From Bradyrhizobium diazoefficiens USDA 110 (lineage in GTDB: Bacteria > Pseudomonadota > Alphaproteobacteria > Rhizobiales > Xanthobacteraceae): a stretch of DNA of 64,000 bases. A program made the position numbers and the translations under genes. This document shows, piece after piece, positions 44,268-52,068 of the stretch; position 1 is the first letter of the stretch, and each line of letters begins with the position of its first letter. Where the stretch lies: contig NC_004463.1 in NCBI RefSeq assembly GCF_000011365.1, positions 6,806,001 to 6,870,000 on the forward strand. Reading direction: 5' to 3'. Under the pieces are notes generated by a model. The model was not told the DNA's origin and searched no databases. It saw only the letters and a program-made list of their open reading frames with translations.

Positions 44268-45152
44268 ATGAGAAGGCTGACGGCCGCGCTGTGTGCTCTG
44301 ACCCTGCTCTCGACTGGCGCGCAGGCGCAAACCATCAAGGATTTTCTGGCAGTCGCCATGAAGAAATGGACGGCGCCGTTCGAGCCGTTCCAGCTCATCG
44401 ACAACATCTACTATGTCGGAACCGACGGCATTGCCGTCTATGTCATCAAGACATCGCAGGGCCTGATCCTGATGGACACGGCGATGCCCCAGTCAACCGG
44501 CATGATCAAGGACAATATTGCGAAGCTCGGCTTCAAGGTTGCCGATATCAAGCTCATCCTCAACACGCACGCGCATCTCGACCACACCGGCGGCTTCGCC
44601 GAGATCAAGAAGGAGACCGGCGCGCAGCTCGTTGCCGGCGAGCGCGACAAGCCACTGCTCGAAGGCGGCTACTATCCGGGTGACGAGAAAAACGAGGACC
44701 TCGCCTTCCCCGCGGTGAAAGTCGATCGCGCGGTGAAGGAAGGCGACAGGGTCACGCTCGGAGACACCACGCTGACGGCACACGCAACACCCGGCCACTC
44801 GCCGGGCTGCACCAGCTGGGAGATGACCGTCAAGGACGGCAAGGAGGACCGCGAGGTGCTGTTCTTCTGTAGCGGCACGGTGGCGCTGAACCGGCTGGTC
44901 GGCCAGCCGACCTATGCCGGCATCGTCGACGACTACCGCGCGACTTTCGCCAAGGCCAAGGCGATGAAGATCGACGTGCTGCTCGGGCCGCATCCGGAAG
45001 TCTATGGCATGCAGGCCAAGCGCGCAGAGATGAAGGATGGCGCGCCGAACCCGTTCATCAAGCCGGGCGAGCTCGTGACCTACGCGACCAGCCTGTCGGA
45101 GGATTTCGACAAGCAGCTCGCCAAGCAGACCGCGGCGCTGGAGAAGAAATAG
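44268..45152 (+). CDS. Subclass B3 metallo-beta-lactamase, BJP-1-like
   Basis: A 294-residue exported zinc hydrolase (signal MRRLTAALCALTLLSTGAQA). Zinc ligands are in NTHAHLDHTGG (His101, His103, Asp105, His106), HATPGHSPGCTSW and the later GPHPEVYGM. The whole sequence appears very close to BJP-1 of Bradyrhizobium japonicum as I remember it, a chromosomal B3 beta-lactamase active on many beta-lactams including carbapenems. GGGAGG precedes the ATG. No regulator or mobile element is next to it, fitting an intrinsic gene. Confidence 0.9.
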   Translation: MRRLTAALCALTLLSTGAQAQTIKDFLAVAMKKWTAPFEPFQLIDNIYYVGTDGIAVYVIKTSQGLILMDTAMPQSTGMIKDNIAKLGFKVADIKLILNTHAHLDHTGGFAEIKKETGAQLVAGERDKPLLEGGYYPGDEKNEDLAFPAVKVDRAVKEGDRVTLGDTTLTAHATPGHSPGCTSWEMTVKDGKEDREVLFFCSGTVALNRLVGQPTYAGIVDDYRATFAKAKAMKIDVLLGPHPEVYGMQAKRAEMKDGAPNPFIKPGELVTYATSLSEDFDKQLAKQTAALEKK

Positions 45153-45172
45153 CGTCATCAGATGCTGCCTTC

Positions 45173-45198
45173 CACCTCTCCTCGGGCGGGGAGAGGTG
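45173..45198 (+). terminator. Hairpin after the metallo-beta-lactamase gene
   Basis: CACCTCTCC and GGAGAGGTG form a 9-bp stem with an 8-nt loop, 20 bp after the stop. It resembles a single arm of the CTCTCCCC repeat family and probably ends the transcript. The remaining bases to 45447 show nothing further. Confidence 0.55.
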
Positions 45199-45447
45199 CG
45201 GCAACAGGTTGCGGCGACACACATGGTTAGCAGAGTGTAGCCGCAGCCTTGCAGTACTTTGCACTCGTTACTGCTCGTTTCCATGGCCTCATATCGTTAA
45301 CGCGACCTCACCAACGCACGCGAGCGGAACGGCTGCGGCAGCGTGCAACCAGCGCTAGCCTTTCCGCACGAAACTCGTCTAACGCGCCCTTTACCCCCGC
45401 TGTGCAAGATCGCCCTCGTTTTGAAGGGATCCGGGGCGCGTATTTCA

Positions 45448-47457
45448 ATGCCTGTCGCCAATTTGAAGTCTCACTTCGCCGCCGCCATGCGGCTGTTTCG
45501 CGTACCGACGGACAACCCGGACCTGACGCGCGCGCAGTTCGACGCCTTCTCCAAGCAGGTCCCGCTGCTCTACTTCATTCTCATGAGCAACACGATCGCG
45601 GTCGCCTACACATATGTGAACGTGGCGCCGGACTGGTTGACGATGATCGTGCCGAGCGTGCTGACCGTGCTTGCGGCCCTGCGCACCTTCTGGTGGCTGC
45701 GCCAGCGTCACCTCGTGCGCAGCGACGCCGACATCCTGCGCAATCTGCGCGCCACCAACTGGATGACATTGCCGATCGGCGCAGGCTTCACCATCTGGTC
45801 CTTCGCCCTCTACCCTTACGGCGATCCTTTCGCCAAGAGCCAGGTCGCCTTCTACATGGCGGTGACCGTGATCGGCTGCATCTTCTCGCTGATGCATCTG
45901 CGCTCCGCGGCGCTGATCGTGACGCTGGTCGTCGACGTGCCCTATGTGCTGTTCTTCTGGGCCACCGGCGAGCCGACGCTGAAGGCGATCGCGGTCAACA
46001 ATCTGCTGGTCTCCGGCGCGATGGTGACGGTGCTGTTCATCTACTATCGCGACTTCGCCGATCTCGTTGCCAGCCGCAAATCGCTGCTGGCGCAGCAGGC
46101 GGCGACCCAGGCACTCTCGGACGAGAACTTCCGCCTCGCCAATCTCGATTCCCTCACCGAGCTGCCGAACCGCCGCCGCTTCTTTGCCGAGCTGTCCAGC
46201 GCCTTCGTTGATGCCGAGCGCAGGAGCGTCCGCGTCGCGGTCGGGATCATCGATCTCGACGGCTTCAAGCCGATCAACGACAATTACGGGCACTCGGTCG
46301 GCGACCGCGTCCTGATCGAGGCGGGCCGACGCATCCGCGAGGCCTGCGAGGGCTTCGGCCCGCAGCGGGTGGAGTTCGCCCGGCTCGGCGGCGACGAGTT
46401 CGGTCTTGTCGTGTGCGGCGACCCCGAGGAGGCGGATCTGACGCGGCTCGGCGAACGCATCGGCGACCAGGTCAAGCTTCCCTACCAGCTCGACACCGCC
46501 CATACCGGTCTATCCTGCTCGATCGGCTTCGCATTGTTCCCGCAGTCGGCAACGACGGCGGAAGCGCTCTATGAATGCGCCGACTATTCGCTCTATCACG
46601 CCAAGCGCCATCTGCGCGGCCGCACCGTGATCTTCTCGAGCGAGCTCGAGGCCGAGATCCGCAGCCGTGGCGTCATCGAGAATCTGCTGCGCACCGCCGA
46701 TTTCAGCACCGAGATGGACCTGGTGTTCCAGCCGATCGTGGACGCCATGAGCGAGCACACTACCGGCTTCGAGGTCCTGGCGCGCTGGCACAGCTCCCGC
46801 CTCGGCCTGGTTTCGCCGGCCGACTTCATCCCGGCCGCCGAGCGCATCGGCCTGATCCGGCCGCTGACGCAGGCGCTTCTGATCCGCGCACTCGCGACGG
46901 CCAGGACCTGGCCCGACCACATCCGCCTGTCGTTCAACCTCTCCGCCCACGACATCTGCTCACCCGAAGGGATCCTGCCGCTGATCACCATCGTGGAGAA
47001 GAGCGGGCTGCCGCCACACCGGATCGATTTCGAGATCACCGAGACCGCCGTCACCTTCGACTTCGTGCGCGCGCAGCAGTCGATCGCGGCATTGAAGGCA
47101 ATGGGCTGCGGCATTTCGCTGGACGATTTCGGCACCGGCTATTCCTCGCTGAGCCACGTGCACCGCCTGCCGCTCGACAAGATCAAGGTCGACCGCAGCT
47201 TCGTCGCCGACATCAACGACAATCCCGTCAGCCACAAGATCATCAAGTCGCTCACGGGCCTCTGCGACGACATGGAAATCGCCTGTGTGGTCGAGGGCGT
47301 CGAGACCCGCGCCCAGCTCGACAGCCTGCGCCGCCTGGGATGCGACTTCATCCAGGGCTACTATTTTGCAAAGCCCATGCGGGGCGATGCAATCGGCGAG
47401 TACCTCGCGAAGGAGCGGCAACGCCTCGACGGCGCCGAGGCCAAGGTCGTGGCCTGA
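45448..47457 (+). CDS. Membrane GGDEF-EAL cyclic-di-GMP protein
   Basis: A 669-residue protein. An N-terminal membrane sensor of about five or six helices (residues 30-215) is followed by a GGDEF domain with the intact RLGGDEFGLVV site (about residue 314) and an EAL domain. The EAL signature reads EVLARW (about residue 442); EVL is tolerated in active enzymes, and the other catalytic motifs (FNLSAHDI, DDFGTGYSSL, KVDRSF, CVVEGVET) are intact. It may therefore both make and degrade c-di-GMP. The start at 45448 has no strong ribosome-binding site. It stands alone and is convergent with livF. Confidence 0.9.
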   Translation: MPVANLKSHFAAAMRLFRVPTDNPDLTRAQFDAFSKQVPLLYFILMSNTIAVAYTYVNVAPDWLTMIVPSVLTVLAALRTFWWLRQRHLVRSDADILRNLRATNWMTLPIGAGFTIWSFALYPYGDPFAKSQVAFYMAVTVIGCIFSLMHLRSAALIVTLVVDVPYVLFFWATGEPTLKAIAVNNLLVSGAMVTVLFIYYRDFADLVASRKSLLAQQAATQALSDENFRLANLDSLTELPNRRRFFAELSSAFVDAERRSVRVAVGIIDLDGFKPINDNYGHSVGDRVLIEAGRRIREACEGFGPQRVEFARLGGDEFGLVVCGDPEEADLTRLGERIGDQVKLPYQLDTAHTGLSCSIGFALFPQSATTAEALYECADYSLYHAKRHLRGRTVIFSSELEAEIRSRGVIENLLRTADFSTEMDLVFQPIVDAMSEHTTGFEVLARWHSSRLGLVSPADFIPAAERIGLIRPLTQALLIRALATARTWPDHIRLSFNLSAHDICSPEGILPLITIVEKSGLPPHRIDFEITETAVTFDFVRAQQSIAALKAMGCGISLDDFGTGYSSLSHVHRLPLDKIKVDRSFVADINDNPVSHKIIKSLTGLCDDMEIACVVEGVETRAQLDSLRRLGCDFIQGYYFAKPMRGDAIGEYLAKERQRLDGAEAKVVA

Positions 47458-47459
47458 GG

Positions 47460-48179
47460 TCACACCGCGCAGTAGCGCTCCTGAATGTCCTTGTCCGCCA
47501 GCAGCGCCGCGGCGCTGCTTTGATGCACGACCTCGCCCTGGTCGATGATCACGGCACGATCGGCAAGCCGCAGGGCCCATTCGACATTCTGCTCCACCAG
47601 AAGCAACGTCTTGCCTTCATCACGCAGGCGGCGGAACAACACGCCCATCTCCTCGACCAGCACAGGCATGATCCCCTCCGAGGGCTCATCGAGCAGGACC
47701 ATCCTGGGCCTGGCGATCAGGGCGCGCGCGATCGCCAGCATCTGTTGCTCGCCGCCGGAGAGCGTCACGCCCTCCTGATCGAGGCGCTCCTTCAGGCGCG
47801 GAAAGGTCTCGGCGATCTCGTCGATCGCGGTACGCTCATCGATCTCGCTGCCGGCAGCAACCAGGCCGAGCCGCAGGTTCTCGCGCACGGACAGGCCAGG
47901 GACGATGCGGCGCTCTTCGGGCACATAAGCGAGGCCAAGATGAAAGCGCTGATGGGCGCGGAGCGGCAACAGCTCCCTGCCCGCAAAGCGCACGCGACCC
48001 GTCGCTTTCGGCATAAGGCCCATCATTGCCCGCAAGGTCGTGGTCTTGCCCGCGCCGTTGCGGCCGACGAGCGCAACCACTTCGCCCTCCTTCACCTGCA
48101 GGGAAATGCCGTGAAGGACATGGCTCGCGCCATACCAGGCGTGGAGGTTCTCGATTTCGAGCAGCGCGGTCTCAGCCAT
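47460..48179 (-). CDS. livF: Branched-chain amino-acid-type ABC ATP-binding protein
   Basis: A 239-residue ABC ATPase of the LivF class: Walker A GRNGAGKTTT, signature LSGGEQQM, Walker B MVLLDEPSEG. It starts at ATG 48179 (GAAGG upstream; GTG at 48188 is possible) and overlaps livG by 8 bp. It is the last gene of the eight-gene operon 55822-47460. Confidence 0.93.
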   Translation of the reverse strand: MAETALLEIENLHAWYGASHVLHGISLQVKEGEVVALVGRNGAGKTTTLRAMMGLMPKATGRVRFAGRELLPLRAHQRFHLGLAYVPEERRIVPGLSVRENLRLGLVAAGSEIDERTAIDEIAETFPRLKERLDQEGVTLSGGEQQMLAIARALIARPRMVLLDEPSEGIMPVLVEEMGVLFRRLRDEGKTLLLVEQNVEWALRLADRAVIIDQGEVVHQSSAAALLADKDIQERYCAV

Positions 48180-48927
48180 AGCCTTCACTCTGTCCGAGGT
48201 AGACCCGGCGGACTTCCGGATTGCTCCTGATCTCGTCGGGCGCGCCGTCCGCCAGCAGGCGGCCGTGATGCAGCACCACGACGCGCTTGGACAGGCCCAG
48301 CACCATCTTCATCTTGTGCTCCACCAGCAGCACGGTGCGCTTGTCGGCGAGCCGTTCGAGCAGCGCGACCATGTCCTTGGTCTCCTCCGGTCCCATGCCG
48401 GCGGTCGGCTCGTCGAGCAATAGCAATTCCGGCTCGGAGACCAGCGCAATCGCGATCTCCAGCGCGCGCTGCTGGCCATGCGACAGGAATTTCGCCACCT
48501 CGCTGCGCTTACCGAGCAGCCCGACGGCGTCTAGCGCGGCATCGGCCCGCACATTCAGCTCCGCCAGCCGGGCACGGTTGCGCCAGATGTCGTAGCTGAC
48601 GGTCAGCGCCTGTGCTGCCACGCGCACGTTCTCGTGCACGGACAGGTCCGGGAAGATGTTGGTGATCTGGTAGGAGCGCGAGATGCCCTGATGCACGAAG
48701 CGATGCTGGGGCAGGCCATTCAGCTCGCGTCCCCTGAAGTGCAGCTTGCCCGAGGTCGGCGTCAACGCACCCGAGAGAATGTTGAAAAAGGTGCTCTTGC
48801 CGGCGCCGTTCGGCCCGATGATCGAGGTGAGCTGTCCCGCCGCAAAGGACACGGTGATGCCTTCGAGCGCGACGAAGCCTCCAAAGCGCTTGCCGATCCC
48901 CTCGGCGCGAAGCAACTCGCCGCTCAT
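48172..48927 (-). CDS. livG: Branched-chain amino-acid-type ABC ATP-binding protein
   Basis: A 251-residue ABC ATPase of the LivG class: Walker A GPNGAGKST, signature LSHGQQRALE (Ser-His-Gly, the usual LivG form), Walker B LLLLDEPTAGM. The start at 48927 overlaps livM by 4 bp; the 35-residue upstream extension is livM's other frame. It is the second ATPase of the heterodimer. Confidence 0.92.
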   Translation of the reverse strand: MSGELLRAEGIGKRFGGFVALEGITVSFAAGQLTSIIGPNGAGKSTFFNILSGALTPTSGKLHFRGRELNGLPQHRFVHQGISRSYQITNIFPDLSVHENVRVAAQALTVSYDIWRNRARLAELNVRADAALDAVGLLGKRSEVAKFLSHGQQRALEIAIALVSEPELLLLDEPTAGMGPEETKDMVALLERLADKRTVLLVEHKMKMVLGLSKRVVVLHHGRLLADGAPDEIRSNPEVRRVYLGQSEGYG

Positions 48928-49922
48928 GGCCGTGCCTTTCCGATGCCGAGCGCATCGAGCAGCGTGCCCCAGATGCCCTTGGGCAGGAACAGCACGAAGA
49001 GGACGAAGATCGCGCCGACAAAGATCTGCCAATGCGGCGTCCAGAGCGAGATGACGTCCTCCAGGATCAGGAAGCTCGCCGCGCCGACGAACGGGCCGAA
49101 GAAGCTGCGGGCGCCGCCGAGCAACACCATCATCACGATCATGCCGGAGGTCTGGTAGTGCAGGATGTCCAGCGGCACGATCGACAGATGCAGCGCCAGC
49201 ATGCAGCCGCCAAGCGAGGAGATCGCGCCCGACAGCATGAACACGATCAGCTTGCTGCGCTCGACGTCATAGCCGCAGGCCCGCGCCCGCTGCTCGTTCT
49301 CGCGGATCGCCTCGATCACGGCACCGAACGGCGAGTTCAGGATGCGCGACTGGAACCACAGCGCCAGCGCCGCGAAGACCATCAGCACGTAGTATTTGTT
49401 GATGGGGTCGAGGAAATTGACGGAAAGGCCGAACAGGTTGATGCGGTCGACGGTGAAGCCGCGCAGGCCGTTCTCGCCGCCGGTGAAGGACGAGGCCTGC
49501 AGCGCGACGTAATAGACGAGCTGGGCCAGCGCCAACGTTACCATGGAGAAGTAAATGCCACGGGTGCGTGTCGAGACGATGCCGATCGCAGCAGCGAGGC
49601 AGGTGCTGAGGAGCACGGCGATCGGCACCGCGGCGAACCAGGGCACGCCGTAGCGGCCGATCGCAATGCCGGTGAAGTAGGCGCCCGCGCCGAAGAAGGC
49701 GGCCTGGCCGAACGACAACAGCCCGGTGTAGCCGAACAACAGATTGTAGCCCATCACCACGACCCCGTAGATCAGGACGTTCACGGCCAGCGCCTGTGAC
49801 GGCAGCAGCCAGGGCAGCACGGCAAGCACCGCGATCGGGAGCAGCACACGCTGGTCGAGAATCCAGGCGATCCCATTGCGCGAGGGCCGGGCTACCGACT
49901 CGCCGCTCGAAGGCAGCATCAC
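48924..49922 (-). CDS. livM: Branched-chain amino-acid-type ABC permease
   Basis: A 332-residue membrane protein with about ten transmembrane segments of the LivM class (LFGYTGLLSFGQAAFFGAGAYF, then RGIYFSMVTLALAQLVYYVAL). The conserved loop NSPFGAVIEAIRENEQRARACGYD contacts the ATPases. It overlaps livH by four bases (ATGA). Confidence 0.93.
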   Translation of the reverse strand: MMLPSSGESVARPSRNGIAWILDQRVLLPIAVLAVLPWLLPSQALAVNVLIYGVVVMGYNLLFGYTGLLSFGQAAFFGAGAYFTGIAIGRYGVPWFAAVPIAVLLSTCLAAAIGIVSTRTRGIYFSMVTLALAQLVYYVALQASSFTGGENGLRGFTVDRINLFGLSVNFLDPINKYYVLMVFAALALWFQSRILNSPFGAVIEAIRENEQRARACGYDVERSKLIVFMLSGAISSLGGCMLALHLSIVPLDILHYQTSGMIVMMVLLGGARSFFGPFVGAASFLILEDVISLWTPHWQIFVGAIFVLFVLFLPKGIWGTLLDALGIGKARP

Positions 49923-50794
49923 GCGGTCCTCCCTCTGACGCCGAACAGGCCCTGCGGGCGGATCAGCAGCACCACCGCCATCAGCGCGAACATGACGATG
50001 GTCGCCATCTCAGGGGCGAACAGCGCGACCATGCTGATGGATATGCCGACCATGAGGCCGGCAACGACAGCCCCGACGATCGAACCAAGGCCACCGATCA
50101 CGGTCACCACGAACGCCTCCGCAAGCACGAGCGAGCCCATCTCCGGATTGACGCTGCGCATGGGACCGGCGAGCACGCCGCCGAGCGCGGCGAGCCCGAC
50201 GCCGAGGCCGAAGATCGCAAGCCAGACCCGGCCGATATCGACGCCGAGCACCTGCATGATGGTGGGATCGCGCGCGCCGGCGCGCACGATCAAGCCTATG
50301 CGGGACTTTTCCAGCGTCAGCCAGAGCACCAGCAGCACCACGGCCACCAGCGCGATGACGAACAGGCGGTAGCGCGGGAAGAAGCCGATGCCGAGATCAA
50401 GCACGCCGACCAGTTGCGGCGGGGTTGGAAACGGAATGCCGTCGCTCCCGAACACGATGCGCACACCTTCGACGAGGATGTAGCTGAGGCCGAAGGTGAG
50501 CAGCAACGGATCGTCGACCGAGCGTCCATAGAGCCTGCGGATCAGGACGAACTCGATCAGCATGCCGAAGGCGCCGATCAGGATGGGAGCGAGCAGCAGT
50601 CCCCACCAGAAGCTTCCGGTGAGCGACGCCAGATACAGCCCAGCATAGGCCCCGATCATGAACAGCGCGCCATGGGCGAAATTCACCACCCCGAGCATGC
50701 CGAACACGATCGTCAATCCAAGCGCAGTGATCACCAGGACCGCCCCAAGGGCGATCCCGGAGAGAAGCTGCATGATAGTCAGCGACAGGTCCAT
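49919..50794 (-). CDS. livH: Branched-chain amino-acid-type ABC permease
   Basis: A 291-residue membrane protein of the LivH class (GLTIVFGMLGVVNFAHGALFMIGAYAG is the signature). The ATG at 50794 is chosen; GTG at 50800 is also in frame. It begins 11 bp after the binding-protein stop. Confidence 0.92.
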   Translation of the reverse strand: MDLSLTIMQLLSGIALGAVLVITALGLTIVFGMLGVVNFAHGALFMIGAYAGLYLASLTGSFWWGLLLAPILIGAFGMLIEFVLIRRLYGRSVDDPLLLTFGLSYILVEGVRIVFGSDGIPFPTPPQLVGVLDLGIGFFPRYRLFVIALVAVVLLVLWLTLEKSRIGLIVRAGARDPTIMQVLGVDIGRVWLAIFGLGVGLAALGGVLAGPMRSVNPEMGSLVLAEAFVVTVIGGLGSIVGAVVAGLMVGISISMVALFAPEMATIVMFALMAVVLLIRPQGLFGVRGRTA

Positions 50795-50805
50795 CGTCAC
50801 AAGAC

Positions 50806-52047
50806 TTACGTCGCGTGGCCGAGTTCGCTGCAGCTGCGCAGCATGTCGTCGGAGCCGGCGTCATTGGCGAGAATGGCGAACAGATCGTTGTCGTTGGCCA
50901 TCGCGGACTTCTTCTTGGACTCCAGCACCAGCACCGACTGCACCGACTGATGATCGCATTTGCGGTAGTGCTGCGGCCCCTTGGTCAGATCGTACTGCAG
51001 CTTCTCCAGGGCATCGACGACCTTGTCGGTGTCGGTGCCGCCGGCGGCCTCGATGGCGGCCAGCAGCGATCCGACGCCAGAATAGCCATAGGCACCGTAA
51101 TCGGTCGGGATCGCGCCGCCGTTGGCGGCCTTGAATGACGCGTTGAAGCTGGCTGCCGTCTTGCTCTGCGTCTCAAGGCCCCAATAATAGTTGGCACCGC
51201 CGACCACGCCCTCGAACACGTCAGGGCCAACCGCGAGGCGCTGGTTGTGCAGGATGACGGGCACGACGATCTTCATCTGCTGCTTCACGCCGAAATCGAC
51301 CGCCTGCTTGATCGCGTTGGCCTGGTCCCGGCCGAAATTGGAGATGCAGAGCACGTCCGGTCGCATCGACATCAGCCGTGGCATGAAAGTGGAATAGTCG
51401 GCCGCCCCGAACGGATGCAGAATTTCACCGACAGTGTTAGCACCAATGGTCGTCTGCGCGCGCTTGAAGCCGCGCAGCATCTCATGGCCGTAGGCATAGT
51501 CGGCAACGAGATGGGCGACCTTCATGCCCTTCTTCAGGGTCTGCCGCGCTACCGCAGCGGTGGTCATGTGCGGGTTGAGCGCCTCGTGGAATGTGTACTT
51601 GCTGAAATCCTTGGCCTCGTTGATCGTGTCGGACTGACTGATCGAGACGTAGATCACGCCGCGGGCGCGGGTGACCTCGTTGACTGCGAGCTGCACGGCG
51701 CTGGAGAGCGCGCCGACCACCGCATGAACCTTGTCTTTCTCGATCAACTCCAGTGTGCGGGTCGCAGCTTCGCCCGCATTGAGCTTATCGTCGCGCACCA
51801 AGAGCTCGACCTTGCGGCCGCCGATGCCGCCCTTGTCGTTGACGAGCTTGACGGCGAGCTCGGCGCATCTGACCTGGTCGCGCGCTTCCGCTGCGAACGG
51901 GCCCGTCAGCGGCGTCGGGAAGCCAATGCGGATCGTCTCATCGGCGGCGCGGCCGAGCCGGGGCATCGCGAGCAGCGCCGCGCTGGCCGAGAGGCCGGCG
52001 AGTGCGGTGCGGCGAGTTATTTTCGGGGTCGAACCGGATTTAGGCAT
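50806..52047 (-). CDS. Liv-type ABC substrate-binding protein (Tat signal)
   Basis: A 413-residue type-I periplasmic-binding protein with a Tat signal (ITRRTALAGLSASAALLAMP) and the mature start ETIRIGFPTPLTGPFAAEAR. GGAGGAAATC precedes the ATG. It lies 21 bp after the molybdenum hydroxylase large-subunit gene in one operon, so the transported compound is probably the substrate or a precursor of that enzyme, rather than an ordinary branched-chain amino acid (inference). Confidence 0.92.
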   Translation of the reverse strand: MPKSGSTPKITRRTALAGLSASAALLAMPRLGRAADETIRIGFPTPLTGPFAAEARDQVRCAELAVKLVNDKGGIGGRKVELLVRDDKLNAGEAATRTLELIEKDKVHAVVGALSSAVQLAVNEVTRARGVIYVSISQSDTINEAKDFSKYTFHEALNPHMTTAAVARQTLKKGMKVAHLVADYAYGHEMLRGFKRAQTTIGANTVGEILHPFGAADYSTFMPRLMSMRPDVLCISNFGRDQANAIKQAVDFGVKQQMKIVVPVILHNQRLAVGPDVFEGVVGGANYYWGLETQSKTAASFNASFKAANGGAIPTDYGAYGYSGVGSLLAAIEAAGGTDTDKVVDALEKLQYDLTKGPQHYRKCDHQSVQSVLVLESKKKSAMANDNDLFAILANDAGSDDMLRSCSELGHAT

Positions 52048-52068
52048 GATTTCCTCCAGGGTCTTTTT

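Noticed and set aside
46768..46780. Degenerate EAL motif (EVL) in the GGDEF-EAL protein as a sign of lost activity
   Set aside because: EVL occurs in active phosphodiesterases and the other catalytic motifs are intact, so loss of activity is not supported.
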